From NCBI RefSeq assembly GCF_000175935.2, contig NC_014838.1:558001-622000 (forward strand): a DNA stretch of 64,000 nt. The letters run 5' to 3'. The stretch comes from Pantoea sp. At-9b (lineage in GTDB: Bacteria > Pseudomonadota > Gammaproteobacteria > Enterobacterales > Enterobacteriaceae). Below the pieces are notes generated by a model. The model did not search any database and was not told where the DNA came from. It saw only the letters and a program-made list of their open reading frames with translations. Position numbers and translations under genes: made by a program. This document shows, one piece after another, positions 17,603 to 25,980 of this stretch (position 1 is the stretch's first letter; every line of letters begins with the position of its first letter).

Positions 17603-18127
17603 ATGAAAATGAATGCCATCGTATGGCCGGAAGGCTTTATCCCAGGTTTTACCGATAACTACTGTTCCAATGAAGTGATTGTTGCGGGTCTGACTGCGGC
17701 AGACATTTGGCCGCTGCTGGCAACCCCGGCGCTGTGGCCGACCTACTACCAGAACTCTGCCAATGCGCGTTTCTACGATAATAAAGGGCCGGTGCTGGCA
17801 CAGGATGCTCGTTTCTATTTTGAAACCTTCGGTTTTCCGGTCGAAGCCCGCGTTACCGAGTACGTTGCGCCGTCAGCCGGTGAAGCCGGACGTGTCGCAT
17901 GGCACGGCTGGGCAGGTGAAGAAGGTGCCGCAGATCGCCTGGATGTGCTGCATGCCTGGTTGGTGGAGGATTTGTCTGATAACCGGGTGCGCATCCTGAC
18001 CCAGGAAACGCAGAACGGTAATCCGGCGAAAGAGCTGGCGAAAGCTCAGCCTAACCCGATGATCAATGGTCATCAGGACTGGCTGGATGGGCTGGTGGCC
18101 GCCGCCAGAGCGAAAAAAGGTCAGTAA
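17603..18127 (+). CDS. SRPBCC-fold protein (START/polyketide cyclase-like)
   Basis: A 174-residue soluble protein of the SRPBCC type. It has the N-terminal strand with SNEVIVAGLTAADIWPLLATPALWPTYY, then a beta-rich region and a C-terminal helix ending LDGLVAAARAKKG, which together form a hydrophobic ligand pocket. AGGTGA lies before ATG 17603. It is 124 bases past the VOC gene and probably a separate unit. A palindromic repeat and an intrinsic terminator follow. It may bind or process a hydrophobic small molecule; no specific role can be named. Confidence 0.75.
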   Translation: MKMNAIVWPEGFIPGFTDNYCSNEVIVAGLTAADIWPLLATPALWPTYYQNSANARFYDNKGPVLAQDARFYFETFGFPVEARVTEYVAPSAGEAGRVAWHGWAGEEGAADRLDVLHAWLVEDLSDNRVRILTQETQNGNPAKELAKAQPNPMINGHQDWLDGLVAAARAKKGQ

Positions 18128-18136
18128 TATCAATTC

Positions 18137-18164
18137 GTAGCGGCGCGATAAATCGCGCCGCTAC
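18137..18164. repeat. Palindromic repeat copy 2
   Basis: Arms of 13 bases, GTAGCGGCGCGAT and ATCGCGCCGCTAC, are separated by AA. This is the most complete single unit of the family found at 8.1, 25.9, 32.9 and 46.6 kb. It lies just after the SRPBCC gene. Confidence 0.85.
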
Positions 18165-18190
18165 AGAATGTACCTTAACTAAACAGCATG

Positions 18191-18210
18191 ACGCCGAAGA
18201 GGCGTTTTTT
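18191..18210 (+). terminator. Intrinsic terminator after the SRPBCC gene
   Basis: The stem ACGCC/GGCGT with loop GAAGA is followed by a run of T (18205-18210). It points rightward and lies between the convergent SRPBCC gene and fhuE, whose stop is at 18212. Confidence 0.8.
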
Positions 18211-18211
18211 A

Positions 18212-20407
18212 TCAGAAACGGTAGGTCGCGCTAACCGAGAAGTTGCGCGGTTCGCCATAGACGATGCCGCCGCTGCCCACGTTCGTGTCGTATTCTTTAT
18301 CAAACAGGTTATTCAGGTTGGCCTGTAACGTAACGTTTTTGGTGACGTCATAACGGGCAAACAGATCAACCAGCGTATAGCTACCCTGGCTGGCACGCCA
18401 GGTGCCATTACCGTCAGGTCCACTCACAGCGCCCCAGGTTTTTGATTGCCAGGTCGCACCACCGCCCAGTGTTAACGCATCCAGTTGTGGCACGCGATAA
18501 CTGGTGAACAGGTTGAATGAGGTGCGTGGCAGTTGTGAATTGTAGGCGTCACCATTACGATCTTCTGCCAGATAGGTGGTGCCACCAAAGGTCATCTGCC
18601 AGTTATCGGTCAACGCGCCGTTAACCTCAAACTCCACCCCTTTACTCACAACGCCATTCTTGCCTTCATAAATGGTATTGCCCGTGCTCGGATTCACCTG
18701 GCCCGTGCTCACACCAACGTTATCCAGTTCAGAACGGAAGACGGAGAGCGTGGTGGTCAGGCGGCTGTTATACCAGTCCGACTTCACCCCCGCTTCGTAG
18801 TTTTTGCCAATCACCGGAGAGAGGAACGCACCAGAAGCATCCTGATAATCCTGTGGCTGGAATACCGAAGTGTAACTGGCGTAGGCCGACCAGTTTTCGG
18901 AGATATCGTAAATCACGCCACCATAAGGGGTGATGTTGTTTTTCTCCATCTCACCACTCATGGTTTGGCGGTTCCAGTTGGTGTAGCGGGCACCGAGGAT
19001 CACATGCAGCGGATCGGCCAGAGAGATGCGCGTCGCCAGGTAGGTCGATTTCTGACGCACCAGTTGGCTGTCGCTGGACTCCGTGCGCGGGTTCCAGTCC
19101 GTTTCCGGATATTGACCGTTGTAATCGCTGTAGTCGCCCAGCTGAGTCGGGGAGATATTGTCCCAGGCGCTGTAGTACTTGTTGTCCTGCCGGCTGTAGC
19201 TCACACCCAGCATCAGCTCATGCTGGCGACCAAAGAGTTCATACGGGCCACTGGCAAAAGCGTCCACGGCATCAACTTTGCGCTTGCCGGTGTTGTAGCC
19301 TGTACCGCCAATAACCGGATAGTTGGCATAGGGCGAGGTACCGATACCGGTGGTTTTATCGAAATAGCCATCGATATACAGCATCTTACTGTCGAGGAAC
19401 ATCTCGTTGTGAGTGCCATTCAGCGTGAAGTTCCAGCCGTTGTCGAAGTTTTGCTGCAAATTAACAAAGACTTTTTTGTTCTCTTTGTCGTTGTAGGCCC
19501 AATCCGGTGCGGTGTTGTAACCACGACGGGTATGGATCTGCGTACCATCGGTGTACCAGCGTGGCGCACCACTCCACATCGGCGCATCGGTGTTAACCTG
19601 GCTGAACTCATAACCGACAGAGAGTTTAGTAGAATCAGTCAGGTCGGCATCAACCACGGCATAGACAAACTGTTTCTGGTTATTGTAACGCTCGATAAAG
19701 CTATCGCGATCCTGGTATCCCGCCACCACGCGACCCCGTACACGACCATCTTCACTCAGCGGTGTGGAGAGATCGGCAACATAGCGCTGCTTGTTCCAGC
19801 TGCCATAGCTGGCTTCGAGGCTACCGGTAAATTCTTTACTGTCGGCGTGTTTGCGCACCATATTGATTGAGGCAGACGGGTTACCCGGACCGGTCAGCAG
19901 ACCCGTTGCGCCGCGCACCACTTCCACGCGCTCGTACAACGCCATGTCAGTCTGCACATCGCCGAGGTTCCAGCGTGAGGCAAACGCGGTAGGAATACCG
20001 TCGATCATGTAGTTATCAATCAGGAATCCACGCGAATAGAACAGCGGACGATCCATATCCTGGCTGACACTTTTAATGCCGGTGGTATTCTTCAGCACAT
20101 CATTCAAGGTTTGCAGCTGCTGATCTTCCATACGCTGCTTGCTGATAATGCTGACAGATTGCGGAATATCACGCGCGGTCAGGGCCATTTTGGTGCCAGC
20201 ACGGGTGACCGGCACGCTGTAATCTTGTGCCGCCTGCTCCTGCTGAGTAGCGCTGGTACTGGCATCGACGGTCAACGTTTGTTCTTTATTGGCCGTATCA
20301 GCCGCATGGGCAATCCCGGAGGCAACCCACATCGCCAGCATTGAGAGACGCAGCACGCGCTGCGGAGCCCGGGCGTGTTCCCTGACGCGCTTCACTTCGA
20401 AAGACAT
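18212..20407 (-). CDS. fhuE: FhuE, TonB-dependent receptor for ferric coprogen/rhodotorulate
   Basis: A 731-residue outer-membrane receptor, close to E. coli FhuE (729) along its length. Shared blocks include RDIPQSV, MEDQQLQTL, YSRGFLIDNYM, RWNLGD, SWNKQRYVADL, TAPDWAYNDKE and NNLFDKEYDTNV. A signal peptide ends near AHA (33-35), followed by the TonB-box region QTLTVDAS, the plug, and a 22-strand barrel ending in aromatic Phe (SATYRF). The ATG at 20407 has GAGGA just before it; a longer frame would need a TTG start. It imports hydroxamate siderophores such as coprogen. A possible Fur site lies at 20573-20591. No siderophore biosynthesis genes are near, so it likely serves xenosiderophore uptake. 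Confidence 0.95.
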   Translation of the reverse strand: MSFEVKRVREHARAPQRVLRLSMLAMWVASGIAHAADTANKEQTLTVDASTSATQQEQAAQDYSVPVTRAGTKMALTARDIPQSVSIISKQRMEDQQLQTLNDVLKNTTGIKSVSQDMDRPLFYSRGFLIDNYMIDGIPTAFASRWNLGDVQTDMALYERVEVVRGATGLLTGPGNPSASINMVRKHADSKEFTGSLEASYGSWNKQRYVADLSTPLSEDGRVRGRVVAGYQDRDSFIERYNNQKQFVYAVVDADLTDSTKLSVGYEFSQVNTDAPMWSGAPRWYTDGTQIHTRRGYNTAPDWAYNDKENKKVFVNLQQNFDNGWNFTLNGTHNEMFLDSKMLYIDGYFDKTTGIGTSPYANYPVIGGTGYNTGKRKVDAVDAFASGPYELFGRQHELMLGVSYSRQDNKYYSAWDNISPTQLGDYSDYNGQYPETDWNPRTESSDSQLVRQKSTYLATRISLADPLHVILGARYTNWNRQTMSGEMEKNNITPYGGVIYDISENWSAYASYTSVFQPQDYQDASGAFLSPVIGKNYEAGVKSDWYNSRLTTTLSVFRSELDNVGVSTGQVNPSTGNTIYEGKNGVVSKGVEFEVNGALTDNWQMTFGGTTYLAEDRNGDAYNSQLPRTSFNLFTSYRVPQLDALTLGGGATWQSKTWGAVSGPDGNGTWRASQGSYTLVDLFARYDVTKNVTLQANLNNLFDKEYDTNVGSGGIVYGEPRNFSVSATYRF

Positions 20408-20759
20408 AATATTCCTCAATTTTTTTGTTATTTAATGACGACATGCCCGCTGACGTCTGCTGGCGTCCCGCCACAAATACCTGTTGAAGAATAAAAGTCA
20501 GGAAGAAAGTCGAGCCTGACTGTGCCGTCCCGGCACGTACAGTGCGACAGTAAAGATGTCGTTAAGAAAGCAAATGAGAAATATACGCATTAAGATTTCT
20601 ATTGCAAGTAATTGTTACCGCATACGTAGATTTTTATCGCGAGAAATTACTTATTCTTCAAGGGGTAATGAACGACAAGCGTTGAGGAAGGTAATTATCA
20701 CCTAAGGAGATAGTCGTGGCGGCGCAATCCATTGCACCGCCATGCAACATATATTGAGA
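20408..20759. other. fhuE leader and promoter region
   Basis: About 350 bases without a gene between fhuE and the LysR stop. In the fhuE direction it contains AGTCAGG/CCTGACT (20496-20521), with TTTTATT after it on the minus strand, and a compact hairpin GTGCCG/CGGCAC (20522-20536). A weak Fur-like dyad is at 20573-20591. If transcription starts near that dyad, the mRNA leader is long and structured. Confidence 0.45.
20573..20591. promoter_or_regulatory. Possible Fur box upstream of fhuE
   Basis: AATGAGAAATATACGCATT is an imperfect 19-base dyad resembling the Fur consensus in its outer bases. The match is moderate. Its position, about 170 bases before the fhuE start, fits an iron-regulated promoter, and fhuE is Fur-controlled in E. 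coli. Confidence 0.35.
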
Positions 20760-21647
20760 TCACCAGTGCCAGCGTTTTTCCGCTAAATCAACCAGTAAAC
20801 GTGAAGCGGGTGAAAGCTCGCTTAAGGAACGGAACTGCCAGCCAAAGGTGCGCGGCATCGTGACCAGTGGCAAGGGAATTTCCACCAGCGAGGCCTCATC
20901 ACCCTCGCCCTTCAGCAAACGCCGCGAGAGAAAACTTAACAGTTGCGTACTGGCAATCACCTGACGCAGCGGCGACAAGGTATTACTTTCCATCTGTACG
21001 CGCGGTACTGCATAGCCGCCACTGCGCAGCCGTTGTTCCAGCCACTGACGCGTCGCCACCTGGGCAGAAGGCAGCAACCAGTGGTATTGATCAAGTTGTT
21101 CCGGGGTGGGATGGATATTTGCCAGCGGATGCCGTTTGCTGGCAGCAATCACCACCGGATCATCTATCAGCGGGCGGGTAATAAATTCACTGTTGCCATC
21201 CGGCAGAAAACCGAGGATCAAATCGATCTTGTTTTCGCGCAGCATTTTTTGCAGTAAGTCATTCATCCCCACCGTCACTTCCAGCCGTGCCGTCGGCGCT
21301 TTATGCAACAGGTCACGGCTCAACATCGGCAGCATAAACTCTGCCGCCGTGGCAGCCACGCCGAGACGGATCACCCCCGCCGTGCCTGCGCCGAGCGCCT
21401 GCAAATCCTGGCGCGTCACCTGCATCATGTGCACGACTTTTTGAGCACGTTCACAAAGTAGCAGTCCCGCTTCCGTCAGTTGCATCCCGCGCCCGACCTT
21501 CAAAATCAGCCGGGTGGCGTAGAACTTTTCCAGGCGCTGCAAACATTTGGTCAGCGCAGGCTGAGTGATACCAAGGGATTGCGCCGCTTTACCCAGATGC
21601 CCGGTCTCTTTCACCGCCAGCAGATAATGCAGATCTTTCAGCTCCAT
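20760..21647 (-). CDS. LysR family transcriptional regulator
   Basis: A 295-residue LysR-type regulator. The N-terminal winged helix-turn-helix is MELKDLHYLLAVKETGHLGK with SLGITQPALTKCLQRLEK (24-41), followed by a long linker helix. The effector domain begins near VIRLGVAATAAEFMLPML. It is divergent from the secreted MRJP-like gene at 21773 with a 125-base gap, the usual arrangement for a regulator and its target. The inducer is not known. Confidence 0.92.
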   Translation of the reverse strand: MELKDLHYLLAVKETGHLGKAAQSLGITQPALTKCLQRLEKFYATRLILKVGRGMQLTEAGLLLCERAQKVVHMMQVTRQDLQALGAGTAGVIRLGVAATAAEFMLPMLSRDLLHKAPTARLEVTVGMNDLLQKMLRENKIDLILGFLPDGNSEFITRPLIDDPVVIAASKRHPLANIHPTPEQLDQYHWLLPSAQVATRQWLEQRLRSGGYAVPRVQMESNTLSPLRQVIASTQLLSFLSRRLLKGEGDEASLVEIPLPLVTMPRTFGWQFRSLSELSPASRLLVDLAEKRWHW

Positions 21648-21772
21648 TCATTCCCACCAGGAATTAATTGATAAAAATCAGAGAATATAATTTATCACTA
21701 CAGGCTGCCAGGATGGAAAGACATTAACAACAGAGCAACAAATAACCTGCAATGTCTGGAAGGGAGAAAAGG

Positions 21773-22903
21773 ATGAAGCATTCGCTGAAAGCGCTGGTCG
21801 CCGCGCTGACCGTCACTGTCGCTGTACCGGTACTGGCCGAGGATATTTTGCCGGTTACGCTGCCGACGCAGCAAGATAGCCGTCTGCAACAGGTGACCAC
21901 CTCACCGAGAGTGTGGAACGGCATCACCGTCAGTCACGATGGTCGCATTTTTGCCTCATTGACCCAATCTGAGGGGAGCGGTTTACAACTGGCAGAAGTG
22001 GTGAACGGTCAGCTTAAGGCTTATCCCGATGCCAGCTGGAATCAGTGGCAAAGTACCGACCCGGAGCATCATTTTTATCACGTTAACGCCCTGCGGATGG
22101 GACCGGATGGCGATCTCTGGGTGATGGATGCAGGCAACAAGGGAATTGGCACCGGCGATCATGCGGTGGCTGGGGCGGCCAAACTGGTACGCATCAATCT
22201 GCAAAGCGGGAAAGTGGTTGGCAGCTACGTGTTTAAAGCCCCGGTACTGAAAGCCACCAGCTATCTGGATGATGTGCGCTTCAATGGTGACTTCGCCTAT
22301 CTGACCGACCCCGGTGCGGTGGGGTTGGTGGTTTTAAATATGAAAAACGGCAAAAGCTGGCGCGTGCTGGATGATCATCCGCTCTCGATTGATCATCAAC
22401 CGATTTATGCCGATGGCAAAAAACTGTTCCTGCGCGATGGCCGGGAAAAGCGTGTTGGCCTGGATCAGCTGGAAGTCTCCCCTGACGGCAAATGGCTCTA
22501 TTACCAGGCCATTCCCGGCCCGCTGGCGCGCATAGAAACCCGCTATCTGGACGATGAGAAACTTTCACCGGCTGAGGTAGCGAAACACGCCAGCAAAGTA
22601 CGTGACACCTGGAGTACCGGTGGAACGGCGATTGACGCGGCGGGCAACATCTATGCCTCAGATATCAATACCCGTAGCATCAAACGCATTGCGCCTGATG
22701 GGACGGTCACCACGGTGATTCAGGACCCGCGCCTGGTGTGGATCGATGCGATGTGGATTTCTAAAGGGGCATTGTGGATGCCTTCGGCACAAATCAATCG
22801 CACCCCAGCGACCACCGGCGGGAAACCCTCAACCGTAGAATATCCGGTAAAACTTTATCGTCTGGCGTTGCCGATTGCGCCTTCACCCCGCGACCACGGT
22901 TAA
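21773..22903 (+). CDS. Secreted yellow/major royal jelly protein-like beta-propeller
   Basis: A 376-residue protein with a 22-residue signal peptide (MKHSLKALVAALTVTVAVPVLA). Family features are SPRVWNGITVSHDGRIFASL, FYHVNALRMGPDGDLWVMDAGN, YLDDVRFNGDFAYLTDPG, LEVSPDGKWLYY and GTAIDAAGNIYASDIN. This is the six-bladed propeller of the MRJP/yellow group, also found in bacteria and often labelled L-dopachrome-tautomerase-related. It is probably periplasmic. The ATG at 21773 is preferred because the signal peptide starts there and GGGAG lies 8 bases upstream. Function in bacteria is unproven. The divergent LysR is its likely regulator. Confidence 0.85.
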   Translation: MKHSLKALVAALTVTVAVPVLAEDILPVTLPTQQDSRLQQVTTSPRVWNGITVSHDGRIFASLTQSEGSGLQLAEVVNGQLKAYPDASWNQWQSTDPEHHFYHVNALRMGPDGDLWVMDAGNKGIGTGDHAVAGAAKLVRINLQSGKVVGSYVFKAPVLKATSYLDDVRFNGDFAYLTDPGAVGLVVLNMKNGKSWRVLDDHPLSIDHQPIYADGKKLFLRDGREKRVGLDQLEVSPDGKWLYYQAIPGPLARIETRYLDDEKLSPAEVAKHASKVRDTWSTGGTAIDAAGNIYASDINTRSIKRIAPDGTVTTVIQDPRLVWIDAMWISKGALWMPSAQINRTPATTGGKPSTVEYPVKLYRLALPIAPSPRDHG

Positions 22904-22909
22904 TGTATG

Positions 22910-22935
22910 CGCCCGGCTCAACCGGTCGGGCGTAG
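22910..22935 (+). terminator. Hairpin after the MRJP-like gene
   Basis: CGCCCG (22910-22915) pairs with CGGGCG (22927-22932), followed by a loose T-rich stretch (TAGTTTATTTCTT). It starts 7 bases after the stop codon. The T-run is broken, so termination may be partial. Confidence 0.5.
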
Positions 22936-23177
22936 TTTATTTCTTATCGATATGATTGAGGAGCGTAAATAACACCACAATAAATCATAACCAGCAGCGA
23001 TTTTAATTTTATTAAAAATAAGAAGTTGCACGCATTTTTTCCATAAATGCATCTTGCTCTCCTCAAAAAGATCTCTGGATAATAGCGTCCACATGATGAG
23101 GGAAAAAGAGTGTAACTGAACAATAAATAGTCGTTTGTTTTTATTTATATCTAAACCCTCTGAACAGGACACCTGCC

Positions 23178-24473
23178 ATGCTGCTAATCCTCAGTGTGCT
23201 TATGATCGGCTGTTTTATCGGCTTATTAATGAGCAAAAAACTCTCTGCCTTGACGGCATTGATTATTATCCCAACACTTTTTGCACTGTTCTCCGGTCAC
23301 GGTGCGGAAATGGGCAGCATGGTGATTAAAGGATTACGCACCGTCGCACCCACTGGCGTGATGTTGATTTTCGCCATGCTTTATTTTATGAGCGTGACTG
23401 ATGCCGGAATGTTTGATCCGATTATTAAACGCATTGTTTCTGCCGTCGATGGCGATCCGGTCAAAATATTTATCGGTACTGCCCTGCTGGGATTTATTGT
23501 CGCGCTGGATGGTGACGGCGCAACAGTATATATGATTGTGCTTTCTGCCTTTATGCCGATATATGAACGCGTTGGTTTATCGAAGCTCAGCGTGGCTTGC
23601 CTGTTATTACAATGTACCGGGTTGGGTAATATGTTCCCCTGGGGCGGTCCTACGGCGCGCGCCGCCACGGCGGTACATGCCGATGTTGCCACCCTGTTTG
23701 TGCCGATGCTGCTGCCGTTGTTGGCCTGCGTTGTCTGGACCTTTGTGCTGGCATGGCTGCTGGGACGTAGCGAGCGCAAACGTCTCGGTTTCCAGCGCGG
23801 CACCCCGGCAACGCTGGGGGGATTACAGTTCGAAGAGAAACCTTGTGTGGCCTGGCGTTTCTGGTTTAACTGGGCGCTGACCATTGCATTAATGACCTTG
23901 TTGGTGCTGGATGTCGTGCCGATGGCGTATCTGTTTATGTTGGCGACGGCGATCATGTTTGTCGCTAACTATCCGCAGCTCAGCCAGCAGCAGGAACAAA
24001 TTGCACGCCATGCCCCGGCGATTCTCGCCGTCGCCGGATTGATCTTCGCCGCCGCAGTGTTTACCGGCATCTTCTCTGAAACCGGGATGGCCGATAGCCT
24101 GGCAACCGCCATTGTGAATATGATCCCGCCCGCGCTTGGCCCTTATCTGGCGGTCATTACGGCGGTGCTCAGCATACCGGTCACCTGGATGGTCTCCAAC
24201 GATGTCTTTTATTTTGGCATGTTGCCGGTGTTGGTCCAGGCCGCGGGGCATTATGGTATCGCACCGATTGAAATGGCACGTGCGGCACTGGTGGGGCAAC
24301 CTGTACATATTCTCAGCCCGTTGGTTGCATCGACCTATTTATTGATCGGCATGTTGAAACTGGATTATGCGCAGGCTCAACGCTTTACATTACGCTGGTC
24401 ATTTATAACCTGCCTGGTGTTATTGCTGGTTGCGTTGATTACCGGGTGTTTCCCGTTTTATCGTGATGCTTAA
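23178..24473 (+). CDS. CitMHS family citrate:cation symporter
   Basis: A 431-residue inner-membrane transporter of the CitMHS family (Bacillus CitM/CitH group). It begins MLLILSVLMIGCFIGLLMSK and has about eleven hydrophobic segments. Conserved blocks include FIVALDGDGATVYMIVLSAFMPIYER (about 94-120), GLGNMFPWGGPTARAATA and the late VSNDVFYFGMLPVL. These carriers take up metal-citrate complexes with protons. AGGA lies 8 bases before the ATG. No citrate lyase genes are near, and no regulator is adjacent. Confidence 0.92.
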   Translation: MLLILSVLMIGCFIGLLMSKKLSALTALIIIPTLFALFSGHGAEMGSMVIKGLRTVAPTGVMLIFAMLYFMSVTDAGMFDPIIKRIVSAVDGDPVKIFIGTALLGFIVALDGDGATVYMIVLSAFMPIYERVGLSKLSVACLLLQCTGLGNMFPWGGPTARAATAVHADVATLFVPMLLPLLACVVWTFVLAWLLGRSERKRLGFQRGTPATLGGLQFEEKPCVAWRFWFNWALTIALMTLLVLDVVPMAYLFMLATAIMFVANYPQLSQQQEQIARHAPAILAVAGLIFAAAVFTGIFSETGMADSLATAIVNMIPPALGPYLAVITAVLSIPVTWMVSNDVFYFGMLPVLVQAAGHYGIAPIEMARAALVGQPVHILSPLVASTYLLIGMLKLDYAQAQRFTLRWSFITCLVLLLVALITGCFPFYRDA

Positions 24474-24637
24474 AATATCCGCGCTTTAGTGTACGGGATA
24501 TCAGGTTATAGCTCACCCGCCTGGTGTCCCGATATTTTTCAAGACTAATCTGGCTGCGAGAGAATATTTTCTTTTGCCTTCATTTCCCGTAGAATGCCCT
24601 TTTTTGATTGAGTCATACCATTACTAAGGGTTTATTT

Positions 24638-25039
24638 ATGAGCGATGCACTGAAGGCATTGAACAATCTTCGTACACTGCGTGCCCAGGCGCGTGATATT
24701 GAGGTTGAAGTTTTAAACGAAATGCTGGAAAAGCTCAGCGCGGTGATCGCCGAACGTCGTGAAGAAGCGGCTGCGGAAAATGCGGCTCAGCGCGAGAAAG
24801 AAGAAAAACTGGCGCTGTATAAAGAAATGCTGCTTAACGACGGTATTGATATTAATGAACTGGCGCAATTAACCCAGGGTGAAAGCAAACCTAAAGCAAA
24901 ACGCGCCCAACGTCCGGCGAAATATAAGTTCACCGATGAAAACGGCGAAGAGAAATTCTGGACCGGCCAGGGTCGCACCCCTTCCCCGATCAAAAGCGCA
25001 CTTGACGCTGGCGGTTCGTTGGATGATTTCCTGATCTAA
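24638..25039 (+). CDS. H-NS/StpA family nucleoid protein
   Basis: A 133-residue H-NS-type protein. The N-terminal dimerisation helices ([20 protein letters not shown] to about 50) lead to a charged coiled coil with [14 protein letters not shown]. The linker is rich in Lys/Arg, and the C-terminal DNA-binding domain contains RPAKYKF and WTGQGRTP (108-115), whose QGR (111-113) enters the minor groove of AT-rich DNA. The C-terminal SLDDFLI matches StpA more than H-NS. AAGGG lies 7 bases before ATG 24638. It is not beside galU or tdk, where hns usually sits in enterics, so it is probably a paralogue. It likely silences AT-rich acquired DNA, such as the 40.8-45 kb block. Confidence 0.93.
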   Translation: MSDALKALNNLRTLRAQARDIEVEVLNEMLEKLSAVIAERREEAAAENAAQREKEEKLALYKEMLLNDGIDINELAQLTQGESKPKAKRAQRPAKYKFTDENGEEKFWTGQGRTPSPIKSALDAGGSLDDFLI

Positions 25040-25053
25040 GTATCCGGAAGCAG

Positions 25054-25080
25054 CGCCTTGCCCCTCTCATGGGCAGGGCG
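25054..25080 (+). terminator. Hairpin after the H-NS-like gene
   Basis: CGCCTTGCCC (25054-25063) pairs with GGGCAGGGCG (25071-25080) over ten positions, one of them G-T, with a 7-base loop. No T-run follows, so it may act as an mRNA end stabiliser or a weak terminator. Confidence 0.4.
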
Positions 25081-25212
25081 TCCCGCCGTAGTGGCTCTTC
25101 CCCTCTCCGTTATAAGCTGGCGTGATACCTGAAATCATTAATGGCGATAATGCTGATGTTTGTGCTTGCGTCATACTTGCAGGCCAGACGCATCAGCCGC
25201 TAAGGAGCAATC

Positions 25213-25890
25213 ATGTCTGCTAAAAAATTACTGTTCGTCCTCACCAGCCACGACAAACTTGGCACCACCGATGGCGCAACCGGCTTCTACCTGCCTGAAC
25301 TGACTCACCCGCTGGAGCAGGTGGAAAAGGCCGGTTTCAGCGTAGATTTTGCCTCAATCGCCGGAGGTAAGCCCCCGGTGTATGGCGTCGAACTGGATGA
25401 TCCGGTTAACGCACATTACTGGCACGATGAGGCCTTCCAGCACAAACTGGCAGCGACACAGGTGTTGGACCAGGTGGATGCGCGCCACTATGTCGGTGTT
25501 TTGTATGTGGGCGGCCACGGCACCATGTGGGATTTCCCGGACAGCGCCGCCGTGCAGCGTGTAACCCGCGAAATCTGGCAGCAGAATGGTGTGGTGGCAG
25601 CGGTCTGCCACGGCCCTTCCGCGTTGGTAAATGTGAAATTACAGGATGGCAGCCTGCTGGTCGCCGGTAAGCACGTCAGCGCTTTCACTGACGAAGAAGA
25701 ACAGATTGTCGGACTGGAAAATGTGGTGCCCTTCTTGCTGACCAGCAAATTACAACAACAGGGGGCGATCATTGATGGTGCGGCGGCCTGGCAGGATCAG
25801 GTTTCGGTCGATGGTCGGTTAGTGACCGGTCAAAACCCGCAATCAGCGGCCAGCGTCGGCAAAGCCATCGTACAGGTGTTGCAGGGTTAA
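25213..25890 (+). CDS. DJ-1/PfpI superfamily protein, Hsp31-like
   Basis: A 225-residue class I glutamine-amidotransferase-like protein. The nucleophile elbow AVCHGPSAL has Cys132 and His133, and Glu29 in YLPELTHP supplies the acid, the Glu-Cys-His set of Hsp31/glyoxalase III-type members. GGHGTMWDFP (100-109) is also typical. It may convert methylglyoxal to lactate or act as a stress chaperone or deglycase. Taking Hsp31-type activity rather than amidotransferase activity is based on the motifs. AAGGAG precedes the ATG. It stands alone, and a repeat pair follows its stop. Confidence 0.88.
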   Translation: MSAKKLLFVLTSHDKLGTTDGATGFYLPELTHPLEQVEKAGFSVDFASIAGGKPPVYGVELDDPVNAHYWHDEAFQHKLAATQVLDQVDARHYVGVLYVGGHGTMWDFPDSAAVQRVTREIWQQNGVVAAVCHGPSALVNVKLQDGSLLVAGKHVSAFTDEEEQIVGLENVVPFLLTSKLQQQGAIIDGAAAWQDQVSVDGRLVTGQNPQSAASVGKAIVQVLQG

Positions 25891-25900
25891 TCCCTATCCC

Positions 25901-25971
25901 GTAGCGGCGCGATTTATCGCGCAGTTCCGTGCGCGATGCTGGAAAAGACGCGCGATAAATCGCGCCGCTAC
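25901..25971. repeat. Palindromic repeat copy 3, inverted pair
   Basis: A unit beginning GTAGCGGCGCGATTTATCGC at 25901 (21 bases to 25921) is mirrored by one of 21 bases ending GCGATAAATCGCGCCGCTAC at 25971. The arms are perfectly complementary across a 29-base loop. It lies between the convergent DJ-1-like gene and the aminotransferase and could end both transcripts. Confidence 0.85.
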
Positions 25972-25980
25972 TGGGGGGCG

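Noticed and set aside
18965..19870. 301-codon open frame on the plus strand inside fhuE
   Set aside because: fhuE matches its family over its whole length on the other strand. The antisense frame shows no recognisable domain.
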